From contig JPGV01000012.1 in assembly GCA_000724175.1 (NCBI GenBank), positions 1-64,000 of the forward strand: a stretch of DNA of 64,000 nt, written 5' to 3'. Source of the stretch: [Candidatus Thermochlorobacteriaceae] bacterium GBChlB. GTDB taxonomy: Bacteria; Bacteroidota; Chlorobiia; Chlorobiales; Thermochlorobacteraceae. Below the pieces are notes generated by a model. The model did not search any database, was not told the origin of the DNA, and saw only the letters and a list, made by a program, of their open reading frames with translations. Positions within the stretch are counted from its first letter, which is position 1. Each line of letters opens with the position of its first letter. The position numbers and the translations under genes are program-made. Below, one piece after another: positions 8,819-18,321 of this stretch.

Positions 8819-11284
8819 ATGAAATACAGCTACACCGATATTGAACAAAAATGGCAAGCCTACTGGCAGCAGCACGACACCTTCACAACCATCGAGGACA
8901 GCGCAAAGCCGAAGTATTATGTTCTGGATATGTTTCCGTATCCGAGCGGCAGCGGCTTGCACGTCGGGCATCTGGAAGGCTACACGGCCACCGACGTTGT
9001 TGCCCGTTACAAACGCCATAAAGGCTTTTGCGTTTTGCATCCGATGGGCTGGGACGCCTTCGGACTGCCCGCCGAACAATATGCCATCAAGACTGGCACG
9101 CATCCACGCATCACGACGGAACAGAACGTTCAGAGCTTTAAACAGTCGTTGCAACGCTTAGGACTCACCTACGATTGGTCGCGCGAAATTAACACAACCG
9201 ACCCTGACTATGTGAAATGGACGCAATGGATTTTTCTCAAACTCTACGAGCAAGGGTTGGCTTATGTCGCCGAAGTTCCAGTCAATTGGTGCGTTGAACA
9301 GAAAACCGTCTTGGCAAATGAAGAAGTCGATGAGTATTTGGAAAAAGGCTTCACCGTGGTTCGCAAGCCGCTTCGTCAGTGGGTGTTGAAAATCACGGCG
9401 TATGCTGAGCGGCTTTTGCACGACTTAGAGACGCTCGACTGGGGCGAGAACATCAAGGAAATGCAGCGCAACTGGATTGGCAGAAGCGAAGGGTGCAACA
9501 TCACGTTCGAAGTTCAGCGCAATCCCTTGACGACTCAGGCAAACATCACTGTTTTTACCACGCGACCAGATACGCTTTTTGGCGCAACCTATATGGTGCT
9601 CTCGCCTGAACATCCGCTGGTTGCCTCCATCACGACTGACACGCAGCGCGCCGCCGTTGACGCCTATCGAGCGGAGTCTGCCAAGAAGAGCGATTTGGAA
9701 CGCGCCGAATTGCAGAAAGAAAAAACGGGCGTCTTCACGGGCGGCTATGCCATCAACCCTGCGACCAGACAGCCGATTCCGATTTGGATTGCCGACTATG
9801 TCTTGATGAGCTATGGCACGGGCGCGATTATGGCAGTCCCTGCGCACGACGAGCGCGACTGGGAGTTCGCCAAGAAATTCAATTTGCCGATTGTTGAAGT
9901 CCTACAATCGCCGCACGACGTTCAGGAACAGGTCTTTGTGAACAAAGACGCACCGTGCGTGAACTCCGCTAACGCCGATGTTTCGCTCAATGGATTGACA
10001 TTCAAAGACGCCTTCGAGAAAATCGTCGCATGGTTGGAAGCAAAAGGCGTTGGACAGCGGAAGGTCAATTACAAATTGCGCGACTGGGTCTTCAGCCGGC
10101 AGCGCTACTGGGGCGAGCCGATTCCGATGAAGTATTATCAAGACGCACAAGGTAATTACACCATACTCAAACCTGAGACGACCTTGCCGCTGCTTCTGCC
10201 CGACGTGGAAAAATACGAGCCGTCAGGCACAGGCGAGTCGCCACTTGCAAACATTGACCACTGGCTCTACGGCGAAGATGCGCAGGGGAAGTTTCGGCGT
10301 GAAACCAACACCATGCCGCAATGGGCGGGAAGCTGCTGGTATTACCTGCGGTTCAAAGACGCGAAAAATCCAAACGCGTTTGTTTCGCCTGAGCGAGAGC
10401 GGTATTGGGGACAAGTCGATTTATACATCGGCGGCGCCGAACATGCCGTGTTGCACCTGCTCTACGCGCGGTTCTGGCATAAAGTGTTGTATGACATCGG
10501 ACTTGTCTCGCACCACGAGCCATTTCAAAAGCTCTTTAATCAAGGCATGATTTTGGGCGAAGATGGCGAAAAAATGTCCAAGTCGCGCGGCAACGTCGTC
10601 AGCGTCGATTCGTTGCTTGAAACCTACGGCGCCGATGTTGCGCGGCTCTATGTGCTGTTTTTAGGACCGTTGGAACAGGTAAAGCCTTGGAACACGAAAG
10701 GCATCGAGGGCGTCTCGCGCTTTCTCGGTCGAGTATGGCGGCTTGTCTATACCAATTTGCATGATGGCAAGCCCGATACCGATAGCACGATTGGCGTTAC
10801 TGACGAGCCAATGAGCGCAGCGATTGAAAAAGCCATGCACAAGACGATTCAAAAGGTCGATGAGGACTGCCAGAACCTGCGCTTCAACACGGCGATTGCG
10901 GCAATGATGGAGTTTGTCAATGTTCTGACCAAAGAAAATTGTCATAATCGAACGGCGATTGAACATTTGCTCGTGATGCTCTCGCCGTTTGCGCCGCACA
11001 TCGCTGAAGAGTTGTGGCAGGCGATTGGTCACGGCGACTCCATCGCCAACGCGCCGTTCCCGACATTCGATGCAGCACTGACCAAAGACGAAACGGTTAC
11101 GATTGCAGTGCAGGTGTCGGGCAAATTGCGCGGCACATTCGAGGCCACGGTCGGTATGCAGAACGACGACTTAATTGCTCGCGCCAAAGAGGTCGATTCA
11201 GTCGTGAAATTTCTGGACGGCAAAGAAATCGTCAAGCACATCGTCGTGCCAAATAAACTTGTTAATTTGGTCGTCAAGGGGTAG
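8819..11284 (+). CDS. leuS: Leucyl-tRNA synthetase
   Basis: 821 residues, normal for bacterial LeuRS. It charges tRNA-Leu with leucine in the cytoplasm. The class-I motifs are intact: HVGH at 48-51 (HIGH box, inside PYPSGSGLHVGH) and KMSKS at 585-589. The CP1 editing domain occupies roughly residues 220-430 and contains the Thr-rich TTRPDTLFGAT segment and the GTGAIMAVPAHDERD segment. The anticodon-binding helical domain and a short C-terminal domain follow. It starts with ATG and no strong Shine-Dalgarno. The ICMT-like gene lies downstream on the same strand and is followed by a good terminator, so the two may share a transcript. Confidence 0.98.
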   Translation: MKYSYTDIEQKWQAYWQQHDTFTTIEDSAKPKYYVLDMFPYPSGSGLHVGHLEGYTATDVVARYKRHKGFCVLHPMGWDAFGLPAEQYAIKTGTHPRITTEQNVQSFKQSLQRLGLTYDWSREINTTDPDYVKWTQWIFLKLYEQGLAYVAEVPVNWCVEQKTVLANEEVDEYLEKGFTVVRKPLRQWVLKITAYAERLLHDLETLDWGENIKEMQRNWIGRSEGCNITFEVQRNPLTTQANITVFTTRPDTLFGATYMVLSPEHPLVASITTDTQRAAVDAYRAESAKKSDLERAELQKEKTGVFTGGYAINPATRQPIPIWIADYVLMSYGTGAIMAVPAHDERDWEFAKKFNLPIVEVLQSPHDVQEQVFVNKDAPCVNSANADVSLNGLTFKDAFEKIVAWLEAKGVGQRKVNYKLRDWVFSRQRYWGEPIPMKYYQDAQGNYTILKPETTLPLLLPDVEKYEPSGTGESPLANIDHWLYGEDAQGKFRRETNTMPQWAGSCWYYLRFKDAKNPNAFVSPERERYWGQVDLYIGGAEHAVLHLLYARFWHKVLYDIGLVSHHEPFQKLFNQGMILGEDGEKMSKSRGNVVSVDSLLETYGADVARLYVLFLGPLEQVKPWNTKGIEGVSRFLGRVWRLVYTNLHDGKPDTDSTIGVTDEPMSAAIEKAMHKTIQKVDEDCQNLRFNTAIAAMMEFVNVLTKENCHNRTAIEHLLVMLSPFAPHIAEELWQAIGHGDSIANAPFPTFDAALTKDETVTIAVQVSGKLRGTFEATVGMQNDDLIARAKEVDSVVKFLDGKEIVKHIVVPNKLVNLVVKG

Positions 11285-11392
11285 CAGCATCGTTTTGTGC
11301 AGCGAGTTGAGCGACGGAGGCGTTTTGCACTGGCGACTCGCTGGTTTACATTGGCGTCATTTCACTTAAACGTTGGCGTAAAAGGAGAAAAC

Positions 11393-12076
11393 ATGAACGG
11401 AGTTCTAAAAGCCGCGCTGCTTTTTGCGCTGCTACTGTTGCTTGTCGGTGTATTGATTATTCTTCCTGCCTATCTTTTCGGTGTGTCATCAACGCTCCAA
11501 GCACAGGTCGCCGCAGCCGGGTATATCGTCTTTTTTTCAAACGCGGTTTGGCGCGGCACGCAGCATGGCGGGTTCGTCGCCTCCAAAGACGATAAACAAG
11601 TGCAGCACACAGGCGGAAGACTTGCGGCAGCATTTCGCATCGCTGGACTGCTCGGCGTGCATTGGCTTGCACCTTACACAGTTGCAGAGGTGCTTTCGAC
11701 AACGACGATTGACTTCGGCGCACCAGCGATGCTCGGCGTTGCGCTTATGCTGATTGCCTTCGGCGTTAATTTTTCGGCGATGCGCACGTTGGGCAGATTT
11801 TGGGATAAACTGGTCATCAAAGAGAATCACCGCGTCGTGCGCGATGGTATTTACAGTGTCATTCGCCACCCGATTTACACCAGTTACATCATGCTGTTCG
11901 TCGGCTATTGTTTTTTGTATGAGAGCTGGTTGAGCTTGGTCTTGCTCGCGGCAGTCTCTGTCGTCTGGTTCGGAAGCCGCATCAAGATCGAAGAAAATAT
12001 GCTTGTTGAAAAATTCGGCGATGAATATCGCGACTACATGAAGCGCACCAAGCGGCTTTTCCCGTTTGTTTATTGA
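11393..12076 (+). CDS. Isoprenylcysteine carboxyl methyltransferase (ICMT)-family membrane protein
   Basis: 227 residues. The start is set by an AAAGGAG Shine-Dalgarno at 11381-11387, just before ATG 11393; the open frame extends further upstream but without support. At least four hydrophobic helices are visible. The C-terminal third has the ICMT/PEMT signature: RHPIYTSY, then a helix pair, then a MLVEKFGDEYRDYMKRT block that binds S-adenosylmethionine. In bacteria these enzymes methylate lipids or small molecules, and the true substrate cannot be read from the sequence. It is the last gene of the leuS direction and ends only 6 bp before a strong terminator hairpin. Confidence 0.85.
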   Translation: MNGVLKAALLFALLLLLVGVLIILPAYLFGVSSTLQAQVAAAGYIVFFSNAVWRGTQHGGFVASKDDKQVQHTGGRLAAAFRIAGLLGVHWLAPYTVAEVLSTTTIDFGAPAMLGVALMLIAFGVNFSAMRTLGRFWDKLVIKENHRVVRDGIYSVIRHPIYTSYIMLFVGYCFLYESWLSLVLLAAVSVVWFGSRIKIEENMLVEKFGDEYRDYMKRTKRLFPFVY

Positions 12077-12082
12077 AATGAC

Positions 12083-12107
12083 AAGTCCCGCCGAAGCGGG
12101 ACTTTTT
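12083..12107 (+). terminator. Rho-independent terminator after the ICMT-like gene
   Basis: A perfect 9-bp stem (AAGTCCCGC / GCGGGACTT) with a CGAA tetraloop is followed by TTT. On the minus strand the stem has a UUCG loop but no U-tract, so it mainly serves the plus strand. It separates leuS/ICMT from the convergent susD gene. Confidence 0.88.
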
Positions 12108-12128
12108 GGTGTTGTTGCAGTTCATTTC

Positions 12129-13607
12129 TTACTGCGGAATGGGGAACGGCGAGACGCGGTTCTGCGCCAGAATAAAGTTCATATCATGCCGTATGGTTAC
12201 GCGGTTGAGCGTGGTTTCAATCGTGTAGGCATCCATTTGGTCTGCGGGCGGAATGTATGCAGGCACAACGACTTCCGTTCCCGGACTGCCAGCGGGCATG
12301 CTTGTGCTCCCTTCAATTTGGCGCTGCATCACGGGCAGTCGAATCCCTAAGTCGCTCATACGGCGCCCTTCCAAAAAGAAAATTTCCTGACGCAGCAAGT
12401 AGAGCATTCGCAAATGCGCCCTTGTGTCATTGGCGGGAAGCGCAGCAATGTCAGCACTTCTGATGCTGGTGCGCGAGATGTTATACATTGGCACAAGGCT
12501 GCCACTGCGACGCAAGATAAGCCCGGCGCGCGCGGTTGTATCGCCACGCGCGGGGTCGCCGGTTGCTCTGACGCGAAACGCTGGATTACTCGGTCTGCCT
12601 CGGCGTCGACGGTCGGGGTCGGCAATGAGCGTGTCGCCGGTGGTAACATTGACGGCGGGCGGGCGGCTAAGCGCAATAGAAATTGCCGTGTTCATTTGCG
12701 TCCGCGCCTCGGCAAGGTTGCCCTCTGAAATAGCAATCTCCGCCAAAATCAGCGGTGCTTCTTCAGGTTTCAAGGCAGGAATCGATGTCCCACGAAACGG
12801 ATATTTTGGGTCAAGAAAATCCAAACGCGGGAGCGGTTGCAGGTCTTCGCTGGTGCGCAGCAGCGCATATACTTGCACGTCGTTATCGACGATACCTTCG
12901 GTATATGTCGCAAAGAGAATCGAGCTGGTTGCCGAAAACGCGGTAACGGCTTGGGCATTGGCACGGGCTTGGGCGCGGTCGCCTTTCAAGCGGAAGGCGC
13001 GAGCCAGCGCAATGCGCGTCTGTTGGTCTCTGGCTGGCGCAAGCGTCCGCACCGTGTTAAACTGCGCAATCGCTGAATCCAACGCTACCGATGCGCTAAT
13101 TGCCGGTCCGTTCTCGACAATTGGGAAGCGCGTGAAGTTCTCGGCGAGCATCAAGAGCGCCATGCCTTTGTAGAGCCGAATTTCCGCAAGCTGCGCGGCG
13201 TTGGCATTGGGGTCGTTGGGCGCCAGCTGGTTTAAGCCAAAGTCGGCGAGCGCATTGACGCGTTGCAAGTTGAAATAGCAGCCCGTCGATCCAGTCGTGT
13301 TTATCGTCAAGTCAAGCGGCGCAATCGAGCGCGGGTCATCAATGAGCGGCGAGAGCGTTACGAAGACATGGTCGATGTTGTCCGACACAATGTCGGTGGT
13401 CAAAATTGTGCCACCGAGCGCAAACGAAAACTGTCGACGCAATCCGTTGAGCAACGAGCCAATCGACCCAGCAGGTGTTCCTATCAGAGATTCTTCTGTT
13501 ACCGACGGATTCTCGACGCCAGTTGGGTCAATATATCGGCAACTGCTGATGAGCGACATCAGCACAACACACAGCAGCGGAACTTTTGAACGAATGAGAT
13601 GAATCAT
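12129..13607 (-). CDS. SusD/RagB-family outer-membrane lipoprotein
   Basis: 492 residues, with a signal peptide and lipobox ending at Cys23. The body has the SusD layout: an early segment naming termini such as NPSVTEES, a helical TPR-like region with many Ala/Gln residues, and the C-terminal RRMSDLGIRLP block typical of this family (normally a WEGRRFxDLxR motif). SusD proteins sit on the cell surface as the lid of a SusC channel and bind the ligand. The gene starts 52 bp after the SusC gene on the same strand, forming the expected pair. No glycoside hydrolase or sensor gene is next to it, so the nutrient is unknown. Confidence 0.88.
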   Translation of the reverse strand: MIHLIRSKVPLLCVVLMSLISSCRYIDPTGVENPSVTEESLIGTPAGSIGSLLNGLRRQFSFALGGTILTTDIVSDNIDHVFVTLSPLIDDPRSIAPLDLTINTTGSTGCYFNLQRVNALADFGLNQLAPNDPNANAAQLAEIRLYKGMALLMLAENFTRFPIVENGPAISASVALDSAIAQFNTVRTLAPARDQQTRIALARAFRLKGDRAQARANAQAVTAFSATSSILFATYTEGIVDNDVQVYALLRTSEDLQPLPRLDFLDPKYPFRGTSIPALKPEEAPLILAEIAISEGNLAEARTQMNTAISIALSRPPAVNVTTGDTLIADPDRRRRGRPSNPAFRVRATGDPARGDTTARAGLILRRSGSLVPMYNISRTSIRSADIAALPANDTRAHLRMLYLLRQEIFFLEGRRMSDLGIRLPVMQRQIEGSTSMPAGSPGTEVVVPAYIPPADQMDAYTIETTLNRVTIRHDMNFILAQNRVSPFPIPQ

Positions 13608-13659
13608 TTTTGTAACTCTTAAAATTTTTGAAGTGGTTGATTTGCCTACGCTTGAATCC

Positions 13660-16581
13660 TTACGGTGTTATCTCGATGCCGAATCGATACTGAATCGCAG
13701 GCGAGACGGCAAGGTTTGCCACGCCGCCCAAGTCGACTTGGCGACCGGAACGAACCGTTGCCAGTTCAGGGTCGGCACCCGTTGTGCGCGTGCCGAAAAC
13801 AAACGGATTACGCACGTTGAAACTCAGCACCATGCCGTTCAGGAAATTGCCGATGATGTTTTTCGGCATACGGTAGCGTGCGCCGATTTCACGAATCTTT
13901 ATCCAGTCGGCAGGTTGCACAAGCAAGATGCTTGCATTATCGGTTACATAATTGTCGTTTGGCAGTTTGCCGTTGGCGAAGTTACGGCGTGAAATCTCAC
14001 CCTGCTGTTGCGGCGTTGCATTGTCGGGAATCGGGTCGCCGAGCAGGTCGTTATAGCCCTGATAGAACCGTGTGTCCAATGCTTGATTGAGCGTATAGTG
14101 TCCGCCTGCAAATTCACCGAAGATTGTTACGGTTAAGTCCTTAAAGATGGTCATATCAATGCCGAAAGAGCCAATGACGGTCGGTGTTGGCGAGCCGAAC
14201 AGTTCAGTTTTGAAATCGCCGGTGAATTGTCCATCGTCATCGGCAATCGGCACGGTTACTTGATAGGCGCCGAGCGGTCTGCCTTCTTCGGCACGCATCG
14301 GCAGGAACGCAAATCCACCGATGGTAAACGGCGCCGCGCCGCCCAAACTTACCAACAGGTTATCGACGGTCGAGACGGCGCCGCGCACGGCAATATCAAA
14401 GTTTGGCGATTGATACACCGACGCTCTGACCGAGAGTTCAATGCCGCGATTGCGAATCGAGCCAAGGTTGCGCAACTGCGTAATGCGCCCGCCTGCCGGG
14501 TCTTGCGGAAAATCAAAGAGCGCGGCGTCGGTCGTTTGTGTGTAGTAATTGAACTCGACGGCGACGCGGTCGTTGAGAAACGCGGCATCGAAGCCAAAGT
14601 CGTAACTGGTCGTGATTTCTGGGCCGAGGCTTCGATTGCCCGGGTTGCCGAAGTTAATGCCAGCGGTCGTCGCCGTGTTTCTGGCAACGTTAAATGTGCG
14701 GTCGCGCGCAAACGGCGTCGGGAAGAAGCCCGTTCTGCCGTAAGAAGCGCGCAGTTTGAACCCTGAAATAATTTCTCTCAGGCTCGATGGGAAGAACGCC
14801 TCGTCGGCGATGTTGTAAGCAATGCCGGCGGTTGGATAAAATTGGGTGCCGACTTCCGAGCCAAACGCCGTGTTTACATCGACGCGCGCGGCTAAGTTGA
14901 TGAACAAATTGTCGAAAATGCCGATTTGGTCTTGCAAATAAATGCCGCCGTTAAAAAGGGCTTGATTGCTTTCAAATGAGTTAATGATGCCAGAGTTGTC
15001 GAAGTCCTCCGTTCCTGCCGCAATGTTTTGACCTTCCGATGTAAACTCGCGGTCTTCCACTCTAAAGCCGCGCGCGCCAAAGGAGATTGTCTGTGAGATG
15101 CCGCCAAAATCTGGCAGTTTAAACGAGCCAGCGTATTCAATGGAGAGCGTCATAAAGTCTCGGTCGGCGCGCGTCAGCGACGAGGGCGGCGAGATGATGC
15201 CCGACGCAATCGCTGCTGGTGGAAATAAATTGCGCGCTTCGTTGCGACGATAATCAATGCCGAAGCGAAATGTGTTCGTCCATTCTTTGAGGGGCGCGAT
15301 GCTGAATGCCACCCCGCTTGTGAAGCGATTGACCGTTTCGCGCAAGTTCGGTATGAGTAAAAATTGCAAGATGCTATCGCGGTTCTGTGTGAATCCGGCG
15401 GGCGTGATGTAATTGCCCGGCGCGAAGAACGAGCCTGCCTCCATAGCGGAAAGCGGCGAGGCGTCATAAGCATTGTTGAGCAACGCTCTGCCGAATTGAT
15501 TGCGCGTGTAAGACGCCGTGAACTCCAAGTCGCTTTTTGGCGAGAGAATCGCACGCAGCCCTGTCGTAAAATTGTACAGGGTGTTATTGAGTTCATCGCC
15601 AGCGAAAACGCCCGGCGTATTTTGCAAACTTGCGGAGGCATTGTAAGTCAAGGCTTCGCTGCCGCCTGTTACATTGATAGCTTGTCGATTGAAGAACGCC
15701 GGTCGATACAGTGTCGTGCGCGTGCCTTCCTCGAAGGTGAATCGGGTTTCAGGCACATCGACGCCGTTGATGGTGCTGAAGCGGAACTTTGCCTCGCCCG
15801 GCGAGCCTTTCTTGGTGAAAATCTGAATCACGCCGTTTGCCGCCTCTGAACCGTAGAGCGTTGACGCCGCGCCGCCTTTAATGACTTCCACGCGCTCAAT
15901 ATCGCCGACGACCAAGTCCGCCAATGCCGATGACACCGCGCCGCCCGTGCCGTCGGCAAGCCGGAAGTTGTCGCCGTTATCTACCCGAATGCCATCAATG
16001 TAAATGACGGGGGTTGTGTTGGAAAGCGCACTTTTGACGCCGCGCGTTTGAATGCGTGCGCCCGTTCCACCGATGCCTTGCGCGTTAAACGACGATAAGC
16101 CCGGCACTTGCCCTTGCAAGAGTTGGTCAATCGATTGGGACGCTGTTTGTTCAATTTGCTTCTGCGAGATGGTCTCCACTGACGATGTGAGCTGGCGTTT
16201 CTGCGTAGCAACGCCTTGCCCAGTAACAACAATTTCATTGGCTTGTGCCGCACTTTGAACTAAACTGAATGAGACGGACGCGGCTGTTCCAGCCGACACC
16301 TCGACCGATTTCGTTTGCGGTTTGTAGCCCACATAACGAGCCACCACGTTGTGCGTTCCAACAGGAACTTTGCGAATGACAAACTCACCGTTTAGGTTCG
16401 TCGTTGCGCCGATTTTTAAATCAGGTATAGACACATTTGCGCCGATGATGGGCGAACTGTCAGCCGCATCTGTAACAATGCCGCGAATTTCGCCGGTCTC
16501 TTGCGCGCTTGCCCGCCCTGCAACCAGCGTCAATATAATTGCAAGCAGAGAGGCAATGCTCCTCTTTGGAAAAAACTTCAT
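13660..16581 (-). CDS. SusC/RagA-family TonB-dependent outer-membrane transporter
   Basis: 973 residues. It has a signal peptide cleaved near ASAQE, a carboxypeptidase-regulatory-like beta domain (about 30-110, starting GEIRGIVTD), and the plug opening with NEIVVTGQGV. The plug motif VIYIDGIRVDNGD and the VIKGGAASTLYGSEAANGVIQIFTK segment are diagnostic. A 22-strand barrel fills the rest. It imports a bulky nutrient with energy from TonB, together with the SusD protein encoded downstream. The start at 16581 is backed by an AGAGGAGG Shine-Dalgarno a few bases upstream and by a likely promoter at 16654-16683. Confidence 0.95.
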   Translation of the reverse strand: MKFFPKRSIASLLAIILTLVAGRASAQETGEIRGIVTDAADSSPIIGANVSIPDLKIGATTNLNGEFVIRKVPVGTHNVVARYVGYKPQTKSVEVSAGTAASVSFSLVQSAAQANEIVVTGQGVATQKRQLTSSVETISQKQIEQTASQSIDQLLQGQVPGLSSFNAQGIGGTGARIQTRGVKSALSNTTPVIYIDGIRVDNGDNFRLADGTGGAVSSALADLVVGDIERVEVIKGGAASTLYGSEAANGVIQIFTKKGSPGEAKFRFSTINGVDVPETRFTFEEGTRTTLYRPAFFNRQAINVTGGSEALTYNASASLQNTPGVFAGDELNNTLYNFTTGLRAILSPKSDLEFTASYTRNQFGRALLNNAYDASPLSAMEAGSFFAPGNYITPAGFTQNRDSILQFLLIPNLRETVNRFTSGVAFSIAPLKEWTNTFRFGIDYRRNEARNLFPPAAIASGIISPPSSLTRADRDFMTLSIEYAGSFKLPDFGGISQTISFGARGFRVEDREFTSEGQNIAAGTEDFDNSGIINSFESNQALFNGGIYLQDQIGIFDNLFINLAARVDVNTAFGSEVGTQFYPTAGIAYNIADEAFFPSSLREIISGFKLRASYGRTGFFPTPFARDRTFNVARNTATTAGINFGNPGNRSLGPEITTSYDFGFDAAFLNDRVAVEFNYYTQTTDAALFDFPQDPAGGRITQLRNLGSIRNRGIELSVRASVYQSPNFDIAVRGAVSTVDNLLVSLGGAAPFTIGGFAFLPMRAEEGRPLGAYQVTVPIADDDGQFTGDFKTELFGSPTPTVIGSFGIDMTIFKDLTVTIFGEFAGGHYTLNQALDTRFYQGYNDLLGDPIPDNATPQQQGEISRRNFANGKLPNDNYVTDNASILLVQPADWIKIREIGARYRMPKNIIGNFLNGMVLSFNVRNPFVFGTRTTGADPELATVRSGRQVDLGGVANLAVSPAIQYRFGIEITP

Positions 16582-17015
16582 TATTCCTCCTCTTGAAGTC
16601 TATGCTGTTGTTGATAGAATCTGCGCGACTTTCGCCGACGCAGGATGTAAAGCAAGATAGTTTTTTCTCCGAAAAAAAGTCAACGGAATTAAATTTTTTA
16701 GGACATCATGACTATTCGCCTAACTTTTTTCGATGTCGTCTCAATTGGCGACAGGAAGAGGCGGTCAATCATACGACTGATGTTTTTTATTTCGGTTGAA
16801 AATCTTTATGATTGCGTCGTTTCAGAAATCATCTTCGGGGCGCTGACGGGCATTCGTCGGCTGAGAAGCACTCGAGGAACTTGACGCGGATAATGCCGAC
16901 GAAAGGAAAGGTGATGCTGAACGCTCCAAAGCGATGTTTCTCCCGCCTGCTTTACGAGCCGACGCGCCGCTATCTGCTCTCGCTTGCCGCATCTTTGACA
17001 ACAAAATCATTTGAT
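16582..17015. other. 434-bp divergent intergenic region
   Basis: It holds the susC Shine-Dalgarno and likely promoter on the minus strand. On the plus side the frame of the SDR gene stays open back to about 16812, but the extra residues are Arg-rich, resemble no SDR N-terminus and lie before the true start, so I treat them as non-coding. Nothing else was recognised. Confidence 0.45.
16654..16683 (-). promoter_or_regulatory. Likely promoter of susC with a palindromic spacer
   Basis: On the minus strand TTGACT is followed after 18 bp by TATCTT, close to a sigma-70-like promoter and also near the Bacteroidetes TAnnTTTG form. The spacer contains a perfect 7-bp palindrome arm pair (TTTTTTC-GGA-GAAAAAA), which could be an operator. 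It lies about 75 bp upstream of the susC start. Confidence 0.45.
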
Positions 17016-17789
17016 ATGACAATGCTTTCGGGAAAAGTTGCTCTGGTAACAGGCGCAAGTCGCGGCGTGGGCGCAGCCATCGCAAAAACCTTGTCAAGAG
17101 CCGGCGCGGCGGTCGCCGTAAATTATTTTCAGAGCGCGGAAAAGGCGGTGAGCGTCGTCAAAGACATCACCGACTCTGGCGGCAGCGCAGTCGCGCTGAA
17201 AGCCGACGTAACCCATGCGGCAGAGACACAAAAAATGATTGACGATATCGTCTCCACATTTGGGCGGCTCGACATCATCGTCAATAACGCGCTGCCAAAA
17301 TATGCCTTCAATCCCACCGAAAGTTACGTCAGCATTGAGTCGGTCGAGTGGTCTGACTTTGAGCGGCAATTCAGGGGCGCGGTCGGCGCCGTCGTCAACA
17401 CCACCAAAGCGGCATTGCCGACGATGAAAGCGCAAGGCTTCGGAAAAATCATCAACATCTCGACGAACCTCGTCTATAATCCTGTGGTAACTTACTACGA
17501 CTACACAACCGCGAAAGCAGGACTTCTGGGACTGACGCGCACTCTTGCCGCAGAACTCGGCAAATACGGCATTCGTGTCAATTTAATCGCGGGCGGGCTG
17601 CTCTCTCTCACCGACGCCAGCGCAGCAACCACGAAGGAAGTATTTGATTTTATTGCAAGTTCAACGCCGCTTCGCAAGGTAACCACCGTCGAGGATTTCG
17701 CACAGTCTGTTCTGATGTTCGCCGCCGATTTCAGCAACGCCCTAACGGGACAATCTATTTCGGTTGATGGTGGGCTGACGATGCCGTAA
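17016..17789 (+). CDS. SDR-family oxidoreductase (FabG-like)
   Basis: 257 residues with ATG at 17016, chosen because the classic N-terminus MTMLSGKVALVTGASRG begins there. It is a short-chain dehydrogenase/reductase with the TGASRGVG nucleotide loop (12-19), NNA at about 90-92, catalytic Ser149 and the Tyr163-xxx-Lys167 pair. The C-terminal SVDGGLTMP fits 3-oxoacyl-ACP reductase-like members. It reduces or oxidises a ketone or alcohol with NAD(P)H. The substrate is unknown, and no fatty-acid synthesis genes adjoin it. It converges on the peptide deformylase gene, with only 4 bp between stops and no room for a terminator. Confidence 0.9.
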   Translation: MTMLSGKVALVTGASRGVGAAIAKTLSRAGAAVAVNYFQSAEKAVSVVKDITDSGGSAVALKADVTHAAETQKMIDDIVSTFGRLDIIVNNALPKYAFNPTESYVSIESVEWSDFERQFRGAVGAVVNTTKAALPTMKAQGFGKIINISTNLVYNPVVTYYDYTTAKAGLLGLTRTLAAELGKYGIRVNLIAGGLLSLTDASAATTKEVFDFIASSTPLRKVTTVEDFAQSVLMFAADFSNALTGQSISVDGGLTMP

Positions 17790-17793
17790 TTTT

Positions 17794-18303
17794 TCAGCCT
17801 ATTCTTGCAGGCAGTTCTACTTCGCTTCGCAGGGCAAACGAGCGTCCGTCAATTGCGCGCGACACGGCGAGCATGCCGTCGAGATGGTCGTATTCATGTT
17901 GCAAGAGTTCCGACAGGTCGTCGCTAAACGACGCCGTTTGTTTTTTCCAATCAAGGTCGTAATACGACAGTGTGATGTATCGATGGCGTCGGACTTTGAC
18001 GAGCATTTCTGGAAAGCACATACAGTCGTCCCAAAGCTCGAACATCTCGTCGCTCTTGAACTCATAGACGGGATTGAGCAGCACGACGGGCGCGTCGATG
18101 TGCATATAAATCACGCGCTTCATCACACCAAGCTGCGGCGCGGCAATGGCTCTGCCTGCGCGATATTTTTCACGAAACGCCAGCATCGTATCGTGTAAAT
18201 CTTGAACAACGGTTTTGATGAAGGGCAGTTCGTCTGGCTCGACGGGCGCAGAGATGTCGTAGAGTTTTGGATTGCCGAGCGAGAGAATTTCTTTAACAGC
18301 CAT
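17794..18303 (-). CDS. def: Peptide deformylase, divergent
   Basis: 169 residues, starting MAVKEILSLGNP at 18303. The frame is open further upstream but would overlap the tenA start region. It is a metal-dependent deformylase that removes formyl from new protein N-termini. Motif I is GRAIAAPQLG (50-59) and motif III is QHEYDH (135-140), both intact with His136, Glu137 and His140. Motif II is unusual: the usual EGCLS reads as DDCMC (92-96), keeping metal-ligand Cys94 but replacing Gly and Ser. It may be a secondary or specialised deformylase. It is divergent from tenA, with 18 bp between start codons. Confidence 0.87.
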   Translation of the reverse strand: MAVKEILSLGNPKLYDISAPVEPDELPFIKTVVQDLHDTMLAFREKYRAGRAIAAPQLGVMKRVIYMHIDAPVVLLNPVYEFKSDEMFELWDDCMCFPEMLVKVRRHRYITLSYYDLDWKKQTASFSDDLSELLQHEYDHLDGMLAVSRAIDGRSFALRSEVELPARIG

Positions 18304-18321
18304 ACACTTTACTTTTTTCAG

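Noticed and set aside
16812-17015. N-terminal extension of the SDR protein
   Set aside because: The Rossmann fold starts at ATG 17016; the extra residues are Arg-rich and unlike any SDR.
18304-18321. TPP riboswitch before tenA
   Set aside because: Only 18 bp separate the divergent starts, and no conserved core is present.
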